Position numbers and translations under genes: made by a program. A DNA stretch of 61,924 nt from positions 1-61,924 of the forward strand of contig JAQYVF010000020.1 of assembly GCA_030145625.1 (NCBI GenBank), given 5' to 3'. Under the pieces are notes generated by a model that was not told the DNA's origin, made no database searches, and was given only the letters and a program-made list of their open reading frames with translations. Below are positions 18,145-26,821 of this stretch, one piece after another. This DNA comes from Desulfocapsa sp. GTDB lineage: Bacteria > Desulfobacterota > Desulfobulbia > Desulfobulbales > Desulfocapsaceae. How positions within the stretch are numbered: the first letter of the stretch is position 1; each line of letters begins with the position of its first letter.

Positions 18145-19494
18145 ATGCGCCTTACACTCAAATCACAGTTATTCGCCATTTTCCTCTGTTTCATGGGCCT
18201 GCCTGAAAACAGCTACAGTACCGAACCAACACCTGCCCCGGAACTCGGCCTTGAAGACTTCATTGAAATCGCCCTTCGTAATAACCCGACAGTGACCATT
18301 GCCCGTAACGAAGTATCGGCTTCGGAAGGAAGAAAAACCCAGGCAGTCAGTGGATATCTGCCCAAGCTCAGTGCAACAGGTAACGCCGGACGCATCCATA
18401 TCGCTGATCTGATCCCCGTTGACGAAGGAGGAATCGTATCCGGAAACCTATCCGCCAACCAGCTTATCTTTGATTTTGGCAATACCACCGGAGCGATTTC
18501 TGCCAGCGGCTATAATATTGAAGCGGCACAGGCACAATTGAATACCGTCGGCTCAGATCTTGTCTACCAGGTCAAAGCCGCCTATTACACTGTGCTGGAG
18601 AAACATTATCTGATTATTGTGGCCAATGAACAGGTCAAGAGTTACCAGATGCACTATGAACGTGCCAAAGAGTACTTTAAGGCTGGAGTAAAATCCAAAA
18701 TTGACGTCACCAATGCTCAGGTTGAACTGACGAATTCCAGATTGCAATTGCTACAGAGCCGCTTTGCCCTGAAATCTGCCAGGGTCGCACTGGAAAAAAT
18801 TATCGGTACAAGGCCTGCTGATGGAACCTATCGCATTCGCCGGCAGGATCATGACTTCAATGAATTTATTAATTTCCTCGCTCCCATGCCGGCCTCACAA
18901 GAAGAACTGTTACAAACCGCCACTCTCCAACGCCCCGACCTGCAGCAGGCAAAAAAACAAATCAGTTCTGCCGAATCACTACTCAAATCTACCCAGGGAA
19001 GCTACTGGCCAACCCTTGGCGCAACTGCCTCCTATGACACCCATGATACTGACATTTCTACATTTCAAGACCAGTGGCAGGTTGGTTTAGCTCTGGACTG
19101 GGAATTCTTTTCCGGTTTCCGTACCCAGGGAGAAGTAGTTGAGGCAAAATCCAATTTGCGGAGCTCCAGGGCTCAGATGCGTGACATCGAACTCACTGTC
19201 ACCCAGGAAGTAACCGACAATTTCCTCCTTGCCGATGAACAACGGGAATCTATTTTTCTTGCCGATGAAATTCTCACCCTCGCTGAGGAGAATTTTGATC
19301 TGGCAGATCAACGCTACAAAACCGGCCTTGGAGACATGATAGAATTCAATGATGCCCAGCTCAGAGTTTCAGAAGCCAGGAGTAACCTGGTAACTACTTT
19401 TTATGGATACAACACTGCTCTGGCCAGCCTTGAAAACGCCATAGGTAAGTATCCGGATATGAGTGAGCCCACTGACAAAGAGATACAAGAATGA
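18145..19494 (+). CDS. TolC-family outer-membrane efflux channel
   Basis: A 449-residue exported protein: signal peptide with cleavage near NSYS, then two OEP repeats (GLEDFIEIALRNNPTVTIARNEV and EELLQTATLQRPDLQQAKKQ). Long helical heptad stretches and YKTGLGDMIEFNDAQLRVSEAR near the end are typical of TolC proteins. No lipobox is visible, so it is TolC-like rather than OprM-like. It is the third gene of the RND operon, 32 bp after the pump. Confidence 0.95.
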   Translation: MRLTLKSQLFAIFLCFMGLPENSYSTEPTPAPELGLEDFIEIALRNNPTVTIARNEVSASEGRKTQAVSGYLPKLSATGNAGRIHIADLIPVDEGGIVSGNLSANQLIFDFGNTTGAISASGYNIEAAQAQLNTVGSDLVYQVKAAYYTVLEKHYLIIVANEQVKSYQMHYERAKEYFKAGVKSKIDVTNAQVELTNSRLQLLQSRFALKSARVALEKIIGTRPADGTYRIRRQDHDFNEFINFLAPMPASQEELLQTATLQRPDLQQAKKQISSAESLLKSTQGSYWPTLGATASYDTHDTDISTFQDQWQVGLALDWEFFSGFRTQGEVVEAKSNLRSSRAQMRDIELTVTQEVTDNFLLADEQRESIFLADEILTLAEENFDLADQRYKTGLGDMIEFNDAQLRVSEARSNLVTTFYGYNTALASLENAIGKYPDMSEPTDKEIQE

Positions 19495-19656
19495 ACCGAA
19501 GAAGTATCTCCAATCGAAACAGACACTCCTGTAGCGCCAAACTTTTTTCAACACCCCCTGCCATAGTTGAAATCAGCTCAACACGACAATGTCCCACAGC
19601 TAAAAAGAGATTTAAACATATGTCCATTTGTAGTCCCTGACCTCTTTTAAATTCAT

Positions 19657-20751
19657 ATGCTTACTCCACTCCCCGCTACCGCATCTCCTTTGACAACAGA
19701 AAAGGAAATCATACTGATTGTAGAAGACTCCTCAGTCAATCGTAAGCTCTTATCCAATCTACTGACCCGACACGGTTATCAGGTGTGGAGCACGGAGAAT
19801 GGGCAAGCCGCCCTGGAGACTCTGAAACAAGGCTTACCTGACCTGATAGCCTTGGACATCATGATGCCTGTCATGGATGGATACGAGCTCTGCAGGTTAC
19901 TTAAGAAAGATAAACGAACCAGAGATATTCCTGTCATATTCATCAGCTCACTGAATGAAACGGAAAATAAATTGACCGGATTTAGAGCTGGCGGGGTTGA
20001 TTATATAACCAAACCTTTTCATCACGAAGAGGTGCTTGCCCGTTTTTCCACCCACCTGAAACTGAGTCGACTGCAGCACCAACTGGCAGAACAAAACAGA
20101 CAACTGAAGCAAGAGCAGCAAAAAACCGAATCACTCCTTCTCAATGTGCTTCCTGTACAAGTCGCAAGAGAACTCATCGCAACAGGAAACTACCAGCCAC
20201 GCACCTTTGATCAGGTCACTGTCTGTTTTACCGATATTATTGCATTCACTTCCACCGCCTCCTCTCTCACACCCGAATTCATTATAGGTGAGCTCAATGA
20301 CATCTTTACCGGATTTGACCAGATAGCTGAAGAGAATGACTGTGAAAGAATAAAGACAATGGGTGATGCCTACCTTTTTACCTGTGGCGTCCCCGAGGAA
20401 AATAAGGCGCATGCATTCAATGTTGTCAAAACCGCAAAAGCAATAATTAATTTTTTAGAACAACGCAACAAGTCATCAAAACAACAATGGCAGATCAGAG
20501 TTGGCATGCACAGTGGGCAAGTCGTCAGCGGAATAGTTGGTTCAAAAAAATATCTTTTTGATATCTTTGGTGATACAGTCAATATCGCAGCTCGCATGGA
20601 AGAACTTTCATTACCAATGCAGATCAATATTTCAGAGGCAACCCATATATTGCTGAAAGACCGTTTCACCTTTACCAGAAGAAGTGGTATTGAGGTGAAA
20701 GGTAAGGGAAAATTATCCATGTATCTTGTTGAAGATACAATTGTTTCCTGA
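19657..20751 (+). CDS. Response regulator with class III adenylate cyclase output
   Basis: A 364-residue protein: receiver at about 20-140 (VEDSSVNRKLL, phospho-accepting Asp67 in LDIMMPVMDG, Lys in ITKPF), a helical coiled-coil linker at about 145-170 rich in Gln/Glu, and a class III cyclase domain at about 180-330. Metal-binding Asp residues are in CFTDI and MGDAY; the base-selecting Lys (RIKTMG) and Asp (LFDIFG), and the catalytic NIAAR, match adenylate rather than guanylate cyclases. Phosphorylation should therefore set cAMP production. No kinase is adjacent. The ATG at 19657 has no clear ribosome-binding site, so the start is less certain than the identity. Confidence 0.92.
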   Translation: MLTPLPATASPLTTEKEIILIVEDSSVNRKLLSNLLTRHGYQVWSTENGQAALETLKQGLPDLIALDIMMPVMDGYELCRLLKKDKRTRDIPVIFISSLNETENKLTGFRAGGVDYITKPFHHEEVLARFSTHLKLSRLQHQLAEQNRQLKQEQQKTESLLLNVLPVQVARELIATGNYQPRTFDQVTVCFTDIIAFTSTASSLTPEFIIGELNDIFTGFDQIAEENDCERIKTMGDAYLFTCGVPEENKAHAFNVVKTAKAIINFLEQRNKSSKQQWQIRVGMHSGQVVSGIVGSKKYLFDIFGDTVNIAARMEELSLPMQINISEATHILLKDRFTFTRRSGIEVKGKGKLSMYLVEDTIVS

Positions 20752-20998
20752 TTTTTCCACCAGTCACTTCATCTACTATCATTTTCCCCACTCTCTCTTC
20801 GACTTTCACACACAACTTATACCTGTGTGAAAAAAGGACTCCAGGTCCAGTAAAGTATCCACCCTCCTTTTACATAGTTCTTGACAAATCCTTTGTTTTT
20901 TGAGGAAGATACAATATTACAATGACTATTAAGTGAAAACACGGCGTTTTCGCCAAGCAGAGATAGTCGATTATTCTCTTTTCAAAAGGAGTAGCAAA

Positions 20999-21112
20999 AT
21001 GGCAAAAAAGAAAGATAAGAAAAAAAAGGATGACAAGAAAAAAGACAAGAAGAAAAGTAGCTGCAAAAAATCTGCCTGCAAAAAAAAGGACGACAAGAAA
21101 AAGAAAAAATAG
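20999..21112 (+). CDS. 37-residue lysine-rich cysteine-containing small protein
   Basis: A very short gene preceded by an excellent ribosome-binding site (AAAAGGAG, then GTAGCAAA and ATG). The product is about two-thirds Lys, with Asp, one Ser-Ser-Cys and one Ser-Ala-Cys: it starts MAKKKDKKKKDD, continues KKKSSCKKSACKKKDD, and ends with five Lys. Lysine is encoded by both AAA and AAG, and GAT/GAC alternate, so it is not a simple triplet repeat. A TTGACA at 20881 may be part of its promoter, but -10 spacing is poor. No family is recognised; a nucleic-acid, polyphosphate or metal-binding role is speculative. Confidence 0.6.
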   Translation: MAKKKDKKKKDDKKKDKKKSSCKKSACKKKDDKKKKK

Positions 21113-21136
21113 TGCTAAGGGTACCTTGAAAAATTA

Positions 21137-21242
21137 GAATTTTCGTTCAAAATCGAGGCATGAGAAAAATTTTACCGCAGGCATATGTTAGATATTCCGA
21201 GGATAAAATTTTTCTCATAACGAAGAGTTTGGGCAAAAAGGC
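21137..21242. repeat. Palindromic element with 15-bp perfect core arms
   Basis: ATGAGAAAAATTTTA (21160-21174) is exactly complementary to 21204-21218. Weaker pairing extends outwards to about 21140 (TTTTCGTTCAAAAT side) and 21240 (GTTTGGGCAAAAA side). The compact 100-bp form suggests a dispersed palindromic repeat or a structured RNA. The rest of the 540-bp stretch 21113-21651 holds a terminator-like hairpin but no gene. Confidence 0.6.
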
Positions 21243-21357
21243 AATTATGCAAGTTGACCTTAACCAATAAGATCCGACACAGCAGTCTCACTCTTATTGC
21301 CAAACTGCTTTTTCCTTCTGGATCGCTACTCTACCAGGTGATCACTTGGCTAGAATA

Positions 21358-21397
21358 AAAAACAGGGGGTCAAGATTTCTCTTCACTCCCTGTTTTT
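21358..21397 (+). terminator. Terminator-like hairpin
   Basis: AAAAACAGGG (21358-21367) pairs with CCCTGTTTTT (21388-21397) over 10 bp with a 20-nt loop; the T-run is part of the stem. It would end transcripts coming from the small lysine-rich gene. Confidence 0.5.
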
Positions 21398-21651
21398 ACT
21401 GAAATCACCTGCCCAATAATCTCATATCAAAGAACTCGCTTATCGTTCAAAAGTGCAGACACACTTCTCTCAGTCAAGTTTGACATTAGCCCCCTTCTAA
21501 TCATATAATTAGTAATTAAATATAGATATCATCAAGGTAACTATTCAGGCGAATATTACCAGTCATGCTTGTTGCAGTACAGGGGCTATATTTCTCTTTT
21601 TTCATTCCAGCTACTTATCAATTAATCTCATTAACTTCTGAGAGTATACAC

Positions 21652-22131
21652 ATGTGGTCAACAACAATCCTTCGCTGCTCTATTCTTTTCCTTCTCATGC
21701 CTGCTTGTGTTTTCAGCCTTTCTTCCTGCACCAGATCAATAGCAACAGATGATGACGCCGTTTCCGGGAAAGAAATGTTATTGACCAATATGGGAAATGG
21801 AATATGCCTTCAACGTTCATCAGGTCTGATGTGGCAGATCGAAGAAAGTCAGAAATTTTCCAACTGGAACGATGCCATCAACTATGTAACCACCTTAACA
21901 CTCGGTGGATTCAATGATTGGCGGCTACCAACTCGTGATGAGTGCCTCAGCTTAGCGGAATTACTTGAGATGAAAACAGGAGATTGCCCCATCAAGATCA
22001 AGAGAGGTCACTGGGTCAGCAACAATAACAAACATGAGTCCGGGTATTGGGAAGATTATCCACTCTGCGGTGGGTCGGAGTTTCGTTGGATAAAAGATAA
22101 GAAGAGTACTGTGCGGGCAGTACGTCGTTAG
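21652..22131 (+). CDS. DUF1566 (Lcl C-terminal type) lipoprotein
   Basis: A 159-residue protein. From ATG 21652 there is a lipoprotein signal ending in lipobox LSSC; an in-frame upstream ATG at 21565 would bury it. The mature part is a DUF1566 domain: SSGLMWQIEESQKFSNWNDAINY followed by the hallmark GFNDWRLPTRDECLSL. The domain has a C-type-lectin-like fold and is known from the collagen-like Lcl adhesin of Legionella. It probably sits in the envelope. Its frame ends with VRAVRR, the usual close of this domain, so it is full length. Confidence 0.8.
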   Translation: MWSTTILRCSILFLLMPACVFSLSSCTRSIATDDDAVSGKEMLLTNMGNGICLQRSSGLMWQIEESQKFSNWNDAINYVTTLTLGGFNDWRLPTRDECLSLAELLEMKTGDCPIKIKRGHWVSNNNKHESGYWEDYPLCGGSEFRWIKDKKSTVRAVRR

Positions 22132-22272
22132 CTGAGAATTTCTTAAAAAACACCTTGGTTCCTCCCGTTTATATAACATCCTATTTTTTTAAAATTGAAT
22201 TCTCTGCTGCTTTCTTAATTGCCGGATTCCAGCAGGACCTCAAAACACTTGCCTATTAAAAGGATCAAAAAC

Positions 22273-22509
22273 ATGGGAACAATAAAATGTACCGAGTGCA
22301 ACACCCCGGTAAACACAAAATCCCAAGTATGCCCCCAGTGTGGAGCAAGTCTGAAAAGTCAGGTCAATCGCTTGGGATGCATCGGGAAAGTATGTCTCAT
22401 TTTATTACTTCTTGGGCTGGCAGGAAACTTATTAAATTTTTGTACTGGTACTGGAAGTAATTTACCTGTGCCCAGCCCCAAACAATCAAATGAGTATAGG
22501 GCTGAATAA
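22273..22509 (+). CDS. Small zinc-ribbon membrane protein
   Basis: A 78-residue protein from ATG 22273, with AAAAGGAT as ribosome-binding site. Residues 5-25 are a zinc ribbon (CTECNTPVNTKSQVCPQCG), followed by one hydrophobic segment of about 16 residues (VCLILLLLGLAGNLLNF) and a short polar tail. This zinc-ribbon plus TM layout is common in small bacterial proteins of unknown role. An in-frame upstream start at 22219 is less likely, as its codons precede the ribosome-binding site. The next 162 bp to the mla-type operon show no gene. Confidence 0.75.
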   Translation: MGTIKCTECNTPVNTKSQVCPQCGASLKSQVNRLGCIGKVCLILLLLGLAGNLLNFCTGTGSNLPVPSPKQSNEYRAE

Positions 22510-22671
22510 TTTCGATTACGTTATCAACTCTTTTTACCTACTTCGTTATTGCAAATTTTCAACCACTGCGTCATACATAAGATACGATACAGAATCAAAA
22601 AACTTGCGCCCTTCGTGCATGAAATCTTCAGCTATCTTGCTGTCTGTCCAACTTTGAATTGATCATTACCC

Positions 22672-23796
22672 ATGGCTACAGAATGTACACTGCTAACCAA
22701 TAGAGACAATGATCGTCTCTGCCTTACCTTTCTGGGTTCCTGGACTATTCACACCCCATTGTGTTCTACTCCTGACATTCGTCCCCTTTGCTCTCCTGAT
22801 GTCAAAACCCTTTGCTTCAACACGGATAATCTCAAGCAATGGGACAGCAGGTTACTTATTGAACTTTCACGAATAATCGATTTAGCGATCTCTCAATCCA
22901 TCGCAGTGGATGATCAAGGTCTCCCTCCAGGTGTTCGCAATCTCCTCAAGCTCACCAGACAAACCAGGGACCAGCAATCCACTGCAAAAAAGACTCCTCG
23001 CTTTGCACTCCTTACAGATATCGGCAATCAAACCCTTCGTTTTTTTAAGCAATCTCATGAAATGCTGGCCTTCACCGGTGAAATCCTCCTGGCCTACAGT
23101 CGACTTTTTCTTGGCCGTGCCCGCTTTCTCAAAAAAGATCTTTTCTATTTCCTTTATGACTGTGGTCCACAATCTCTGCCCATCGTCACTCTGATCTCTT
23201 TTCTTGTTGGAGTTATTCTGGCCTTTGTCGGTGCTGTTCAACTAAAAATGTTCGGTGCTGATATCTATATTGCCGATCTGGTTGGGTTGGGTATGACCCG
23301 GGAGATGGGAGCCATGATGGCCGCCATCATCCTTGCTGGCCGGACCGGTGCTGCCTTTGCGGCTCAACTCGGCACCATGCAGGTCAATGAAGAGATTGAT
23401 GCGTTAAGAACCATGGGAATCAATCCAATGGATTTTCTTGTCATCCCCAGAATGACATCCCTTGTATTGATGATGCCGCTGCTTGCTCTTTGGGCTGATT
23501 TTATAGGTATTTTAGGTGGTTTCTTTATCGGTTGCCTGACACTTGATATTAGCGCCACGCTCTATTACGAACAGACTGTCAAGGCCATCACTCTCAATCA
23601 TTTTTCAGTGGGACTCATTAAGGCCGTAGTTTTTGGATATCTGGTAGCCTTCTGCGGTTGCCTCAAAGGAATGCAATGCGGACGCAGTGCATCTTCTGTT
23701 GGCAATGCAACCACCTCTGCCGTAGTAACTGCCATCGTCTTTATTGTCATCGCAGATGCGTCATTCACTTTCCTCTTTAACATCATTGGGGTATAA
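22672..23796 (+). CDS. MlaE-family ABC transporter permease with N-terminal STAS-like domain
   Basis: A 374-residue protein. Residues about 8-100 resemble the STAS domain of MlaB (SWTI..., ending in a DDQGLPPGVRNLLKL-type region), fused to an MlaE permease (about 115-374) with several membrane helices and the signature NEEIDALRTMGINP. Together with the following ATPase and MCE protein it forms an inner-membrane phospholipid transport complex of the Mla/Ttg2 type. The fusion explains the absence of a separate mlaB. The ATPase gene starts 10 bp after its stop. The ATG at 22672 lacks a strong ribosome-binding site. Confidence 0.92.
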   Translation: MATECTLLTNRDNDRLCLTFLGSWTIHTPLCSTPDIRPLCSPDVKTLCFNTDNLKQWDSRLLIELSRIIDLAISQSIAVDDQGLPPGVRNLLKLTRQTRDQQSTAKKTPRFALLTDIGNQTLRFFKQSHEMLAFTGEILLAYSRLFLGRARFLKKDLFYFLYDCGPQSLPIVTLISFLVGVILAFVGAVQLKMFGADIYIADLVGLGMTREMGAMMAAIILAGRTGAAFAAQLGTMQVNEEIDALRTMGINPMDFLVIPRMTSLVLMMPLLALWADFIGILGGFFIGCLTLDISATLYYEQTVKAITLNHFSVGLIKAVVFGYLVAFCGCLKGMQCGRSASSVGNATTSAVVTAIVFIVIADASFTFLFNIIGV

Positions 23797-23806
23797 CAAA
23801 AGTATT

Positions 23807-24583
23807 ATGACTTCCGCCCTGCCCCTCATTGATGTTCAGGATCTGACAATGGCCTACGGCGATTTTATCCTGCAGCAGGAATTGACGTTTTCCATCGCCA
23901 AAGGAAGCATTTTTGCTATCATGGGAGAATCCGGATGCGGCAAATCCACCCTGCTCAAATATATGATAGGTCTCAAACGCCCCACAGTGGGTGCTATCCA
24001 TTACTCCGGTACGAATTTCTGGAAAAGCTCCTCCCAAGACCAGATACACCTTCTGCAAAAGACCGGCATCCTCTATCAATCCGGGGCATTATGGAGTTCT
24101 ATGACCATCGCTGAGAATGTTGCCCTTCCCTTACAGCAATTCACCGACCTCTCCACCAAAATTATCAGTGAGTTGGTAGACCTGAAACTTGCCCTTGTCG
24201 GACTTGAAGGTTTTGCAGACTACTTTCCCGCAGAGATCAGCGGTGGCATGAGAAAGCGTGCAGGACTGGCCCGTGCCATGGCACTGGACCCAGACATTCT
24301 TTTTTTTGACGAACCTTCAGCCGGTCTAGATCCCATCAGTTCCAAATCACTCGATGACTTGATCCTTGAACTTCGTGACAGTCTCGGGGCCACCATTATC
24401 ATGGTTACCCATGAATTGCCCTCAATCTTTGCCCTGGCCGACGATTCCGTCTTTCTAGACCCCGAGACACGAACCATGCTGACCACCGGCAACCCAAAAA
24501 CCCTGGCTAAAGAAAGCGACATCAGCAAGGTCAGACAGTTTCTCAGTCGCAATACGCAATCACCAAAAGGACTTCCTCAGTAA
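23807..24583 (+). CDS. MlaF-family ABC transporter ATP-binding protein
   Basis: A 258-residue ABC ATPase. Walker A is GESGCGKST (about 40-48), the signature is ISGGMRKRAGLARA, Walker B is ILFFDEPSAGLDP, and the switch His lies in MVTHELPS. The GGMRKR form of the signature is typical of MlaF/Ttg2A. Start ATG 23807; the longer frame would overlap the permease. It energises lipid movement through the permease and MCE ring. Confidence 0.95.
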   Translation: MTSALPLIDVQDLTMAYGDFILQQELTFSIAKGSIFAIMGESGCGKSTLLKYMIGLKRPTVGAIHYSGTNFWKSSSQDQIHLLQKTGILYQSGALWSSMTIAENVALPLQQFTDLSTKIISELVDLKLALVGLEGFADYFPAEISGGMRKRAGLARAMALDPDILFFDEPSAGLDPISSKSLDDLILELRDSLGATIIMVTHELPSIFALADDSVFLDPETRTMLTTGNPKTLAKESDISKVRQFLSRNTQSPKGLPQ

Positions 24584-24585
24584 TC

Positions 24586-25623
24586 ATGGCGAGCAAAACA
24601 TTACAACCAGCACTGATAGGGATCTTTGTAGTCCTTTCCTTTATTCTGTTTGCTGTGGCAGTCATCATCTTTGGCGGCAATCAATTTTTCACAAAAAAAA
24701 ATACGGTGATCGCCTACTTTGACGGCTCACTGCAGGGTCTAAGCGTAGGAGCACCTGTTACCTACCGTGGTGTAACCATTGGCCAGGTAAAAGCTGTAAA
24801 AATCCATATAAAAGCCAATGCCGACGAGCGGCATCAGATCATTATTCCAGTTCTGATTTCACTCATCCCTGGAAAACATATCATCATGGACAACATTGAT
24901 ACCCATGAAGAGAACGAAGCGAATCAATTCCTGGAAGCCATGTGTAAGAAGGGACTCAGAGCCAAACTCAAACTCCAGAGCCTGGTCACCGGCAAGCTCT
25001 ATATCGATCTTGCTATTTATGAGAATACCACTCCTGTATATCAGGATCAGGACGGAATCTACTTTGAAATTCCCACCCTCCCTTCAGAGATGCACCAAAT
25101 TTCCAGGGTTCTGGAAACTGTAAACTTTGGAGAACTGTATGACAAGGCAATCAGTACATTCAGCTCCCTTGAAAACCTAGCCGCAAACCTGGACCAAGCA
25201 CTGGATAGTAAACGAACGCAACACCTGCTGGACGAAGTTTCCACTGCCACGACAAGCCTCAACTCCATCCTCTCCAAAATCGATGGCAAGATATCTCCTC
25301 TTATGCAGAAAATGGATAGCAGCTTCGAACATATCAATGAACTTGCCATCCATGCTGACCAGGCAGTCATCTCTTTTGACTCGAAGATGATGCCTTTCAT
25401 GGATGATATGACGACAACCCTCTCTCAACTTGACACAACCCTGAAACAGGCAGAAAAAGCGATACAACCCAGCTCCCCCCTTTATTTCAGACTCACAGAG
25501 GCCATGCGTCAGCTTGAAGAGACGGCCAGCGCCATCGAGAACCTGAGTACATTCCTCCATCGTAATCCCGAGGCCCTGATCTATGGTTTACAAAAAACAG
25601 GAACCGACGTTCATGACCAATAG
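24586..25623 (+). CDS. MlaD-type MCE-domain protein
   Basis: A 345-residue protein with one N-terminal membrane helix (LIGIFVVLSFILFAVAVIIFGG) and an MCE domain at about 38-125 (YFDGSLQGLSVGAPVTYRGVTIGQV). A long helical C-terminal part (about 170-330), rich in SLENLAANLDQALDS-type heptads, likely forms a periplasmic tunnel or needle as in PqiB/YebT-like proteins. It starts 2 bp after the ATPase. MCE rings bind lipids and pass them between inner and outer membranes. Confidence 0.93.
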   Translation: MASKTLQPALIGIFVVLSFILFAVAVIIFGGNQFFTKKNTVIAYFDGSLQGLSVGAPVTYRGVTIGQVKAVKIHIKANADERHQIIIPVLISLIPGKHIIMDNIDTHEENEANQFLEAMCKKGLRAKLKLQSLVTGKLYIDLAIYENTTPVYQDQDGIYFEIPTLPSEMHQISRVLETVNFGELYDKAISTFSSLENLAANLDQALDSKRTQHLLDEVSTATTSLNSILSKIDGKISPLMQKMDSSFEHINELAIHADQAVISFDSKMMPFMDDMTTTLSQLDTTLKQAEKAIQPSSPLYFRLTEAMRQLEETASAIENLSTFLHRNPEALIYGLQKTGTDVHDQ

Positions 25624-26233
25624 TAGACTGTACAGGATATTTTTTCCTGCTCTCCTGGTTCTCATCTTTTTGACAAACGGCTGTATGAAGCAGGGCCTCC
25701 CCCTCTACTACCACACCCTCAGCAGCCCGGAACAGTCATCTCTTTCTTCCGCTCAAAATGATCTGCCAGCCATCCTGGTGGGTCCTGTTCACGTCGCCTC
25801 CTTCCTTAACCAACAACAACTCGTCAAACAACAAACAAGCAATTCCGTTTCTCTCGTGGAACAGCACCGCTGGGCAGGGAATCTTACAGAAATGTTGAGC
25901 AATACACTCATCACGCAACTGAGTCAGCAACTGAGCAGTGAACACATATACAGTTTTCCAAGCACTTATTCAGAAAACGAACTCCGTCTGGAACTTGATT
26001 TTCTGCACTTTGAAGAAGATCAGAACAGAAAGGCGAATATTGAAGCCCGATGGAGAATTTTGTCGGATGATGATCAAACCATCCTCCATACTGCGACTTC
26101 ACGCTATAGAATAGTACCTGAGACAAAAGATTATGATGGCTTGGTTCAGGCACTCAGTCAAGGCCTTACCCGCCTCAGCCTGGATATTTCCGCCAAGATT
26201 CTTCTACTCACCTCTTCAACGGATAGAAACTGA
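25613..26233 (+). CDS. PqiC-like ABC transport auxiliary lipoprotein
   Basis: A 206-residue lipoprotein. ATG 25613 gives a signal with lipobox LTNGC (Cys24), then LPLYYHTLSSPEQ, the YyxL start of the ABC_trans_aux/PqiC family, and later QHRWAGNLTEMLSNTL, the W-rich segment of that family. It would be the outer-membrane partner of the MCE protein. It overlaps the end of the MCE gene by 11 bp, indicating translational coupling. Confidence 0.88.
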   Translation: MTNSRLYRIFFPALLVLIFLTNGCMKQGLPLYYHTLSSPEQSSLSSAQNDLPAILVGPVHVASFLNQQQLVKQQTSNSVSLVEQHRWAGNLTEMLSNTLITQLSQQLSSEHIYSFPSTYSENELRLELDFLHFEEDQNRKANIEARWRILSDDDQTILHTATSRYRIVPETKDYDGLVQALSQGLTRLSLDISAKILLLTSSTDRN

Positions 26234-26235
26234 CC

Positions 26236-26736
26236 ATGACAACAAAAACTTTTGCCCGTTTTTCATTTCTTTTTATTACCTTTTCTCTGTTTATCCTCTA
26301 TCCTCAAGGAAGCAAAGCCCTTACCGTTGAACGCTGGCTTGACCAGACGGTGTATGTCCCCGTCTATTCTCACATTTATGCGGACTCACGATTCAAAGAC
26401 AAGCCCTTTCAACTCACAGCCATCATCAGTATCCGAAATACGGACCTGAACACCCCATTCATCCTGGAAAAGGTCGACTATTATGATTCCCATGGAAAAT
26501 TACTCCAACATTACCTGAAAAAACCTGTAACAATTGCCCCGCTCGCCTCTACCCGCTATATAGTCCCTGAATCTGACACCCTTGGTGGCTCAGGAGCAAA
26601 ATTTATTGTCAGCTGGAGCAGCAAAAACAGTGTCACTGAACCTATTATTGAAGGAATTATGATCGGAACAAAAATGCAACAGGGGATCTCTTTTGTGACG
26701 AACTCACAAATCCTTTCCGGAACCAAAGCAGATTAG
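26236..26736 (+). CDS. DUF3124-domain exported protein
   Basis: A 166-residue protein: signal peptide to about ALT (29), then the DUF3124 pattern QTVYVPVYSHIYADSR, TAIISIRNTDLNTPFILEKVDYYDS and GGSGAKFIVSW. DUF3124 proteins are periplasmic and of unknown function. It begins 2 bp after the PqiC-like gene, so it is the last gene of the lipid-transport operon and may act in that process (inference). Confidence 0.85.
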   Translation: MTTKTFARFSFLFITFSLFILYPQGSKALTVERWLDQTVYVPVYSHIYADSRFKDKPFQLTAIISIRNTDLNTPFILEKVDYYDSHGKLLQHYLKKPVTIAPLASTRYIVPESDTLGGSGAKFIVSWSSKNSVTEPIIEGIMIGTKMQQGISFVTNSQILSGTKAD

Positions 26737-26821
26737 ACATCCGCTCCCCTGGAAATTTCCCTCTTCCCTTTCTAAAGGCTACTTCTAATTTTTCAAGGTA
26801 CCCTAAAACCAATCTTTTCTT

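Noticed and set aside
20881-20915. TTGACA followed by TACAAT as promoter of the lysine-rich small gene
   Set aside because: The spacing is 23 bp, too long for a sigma-70 promoter; only mentioned in that gene's entry.
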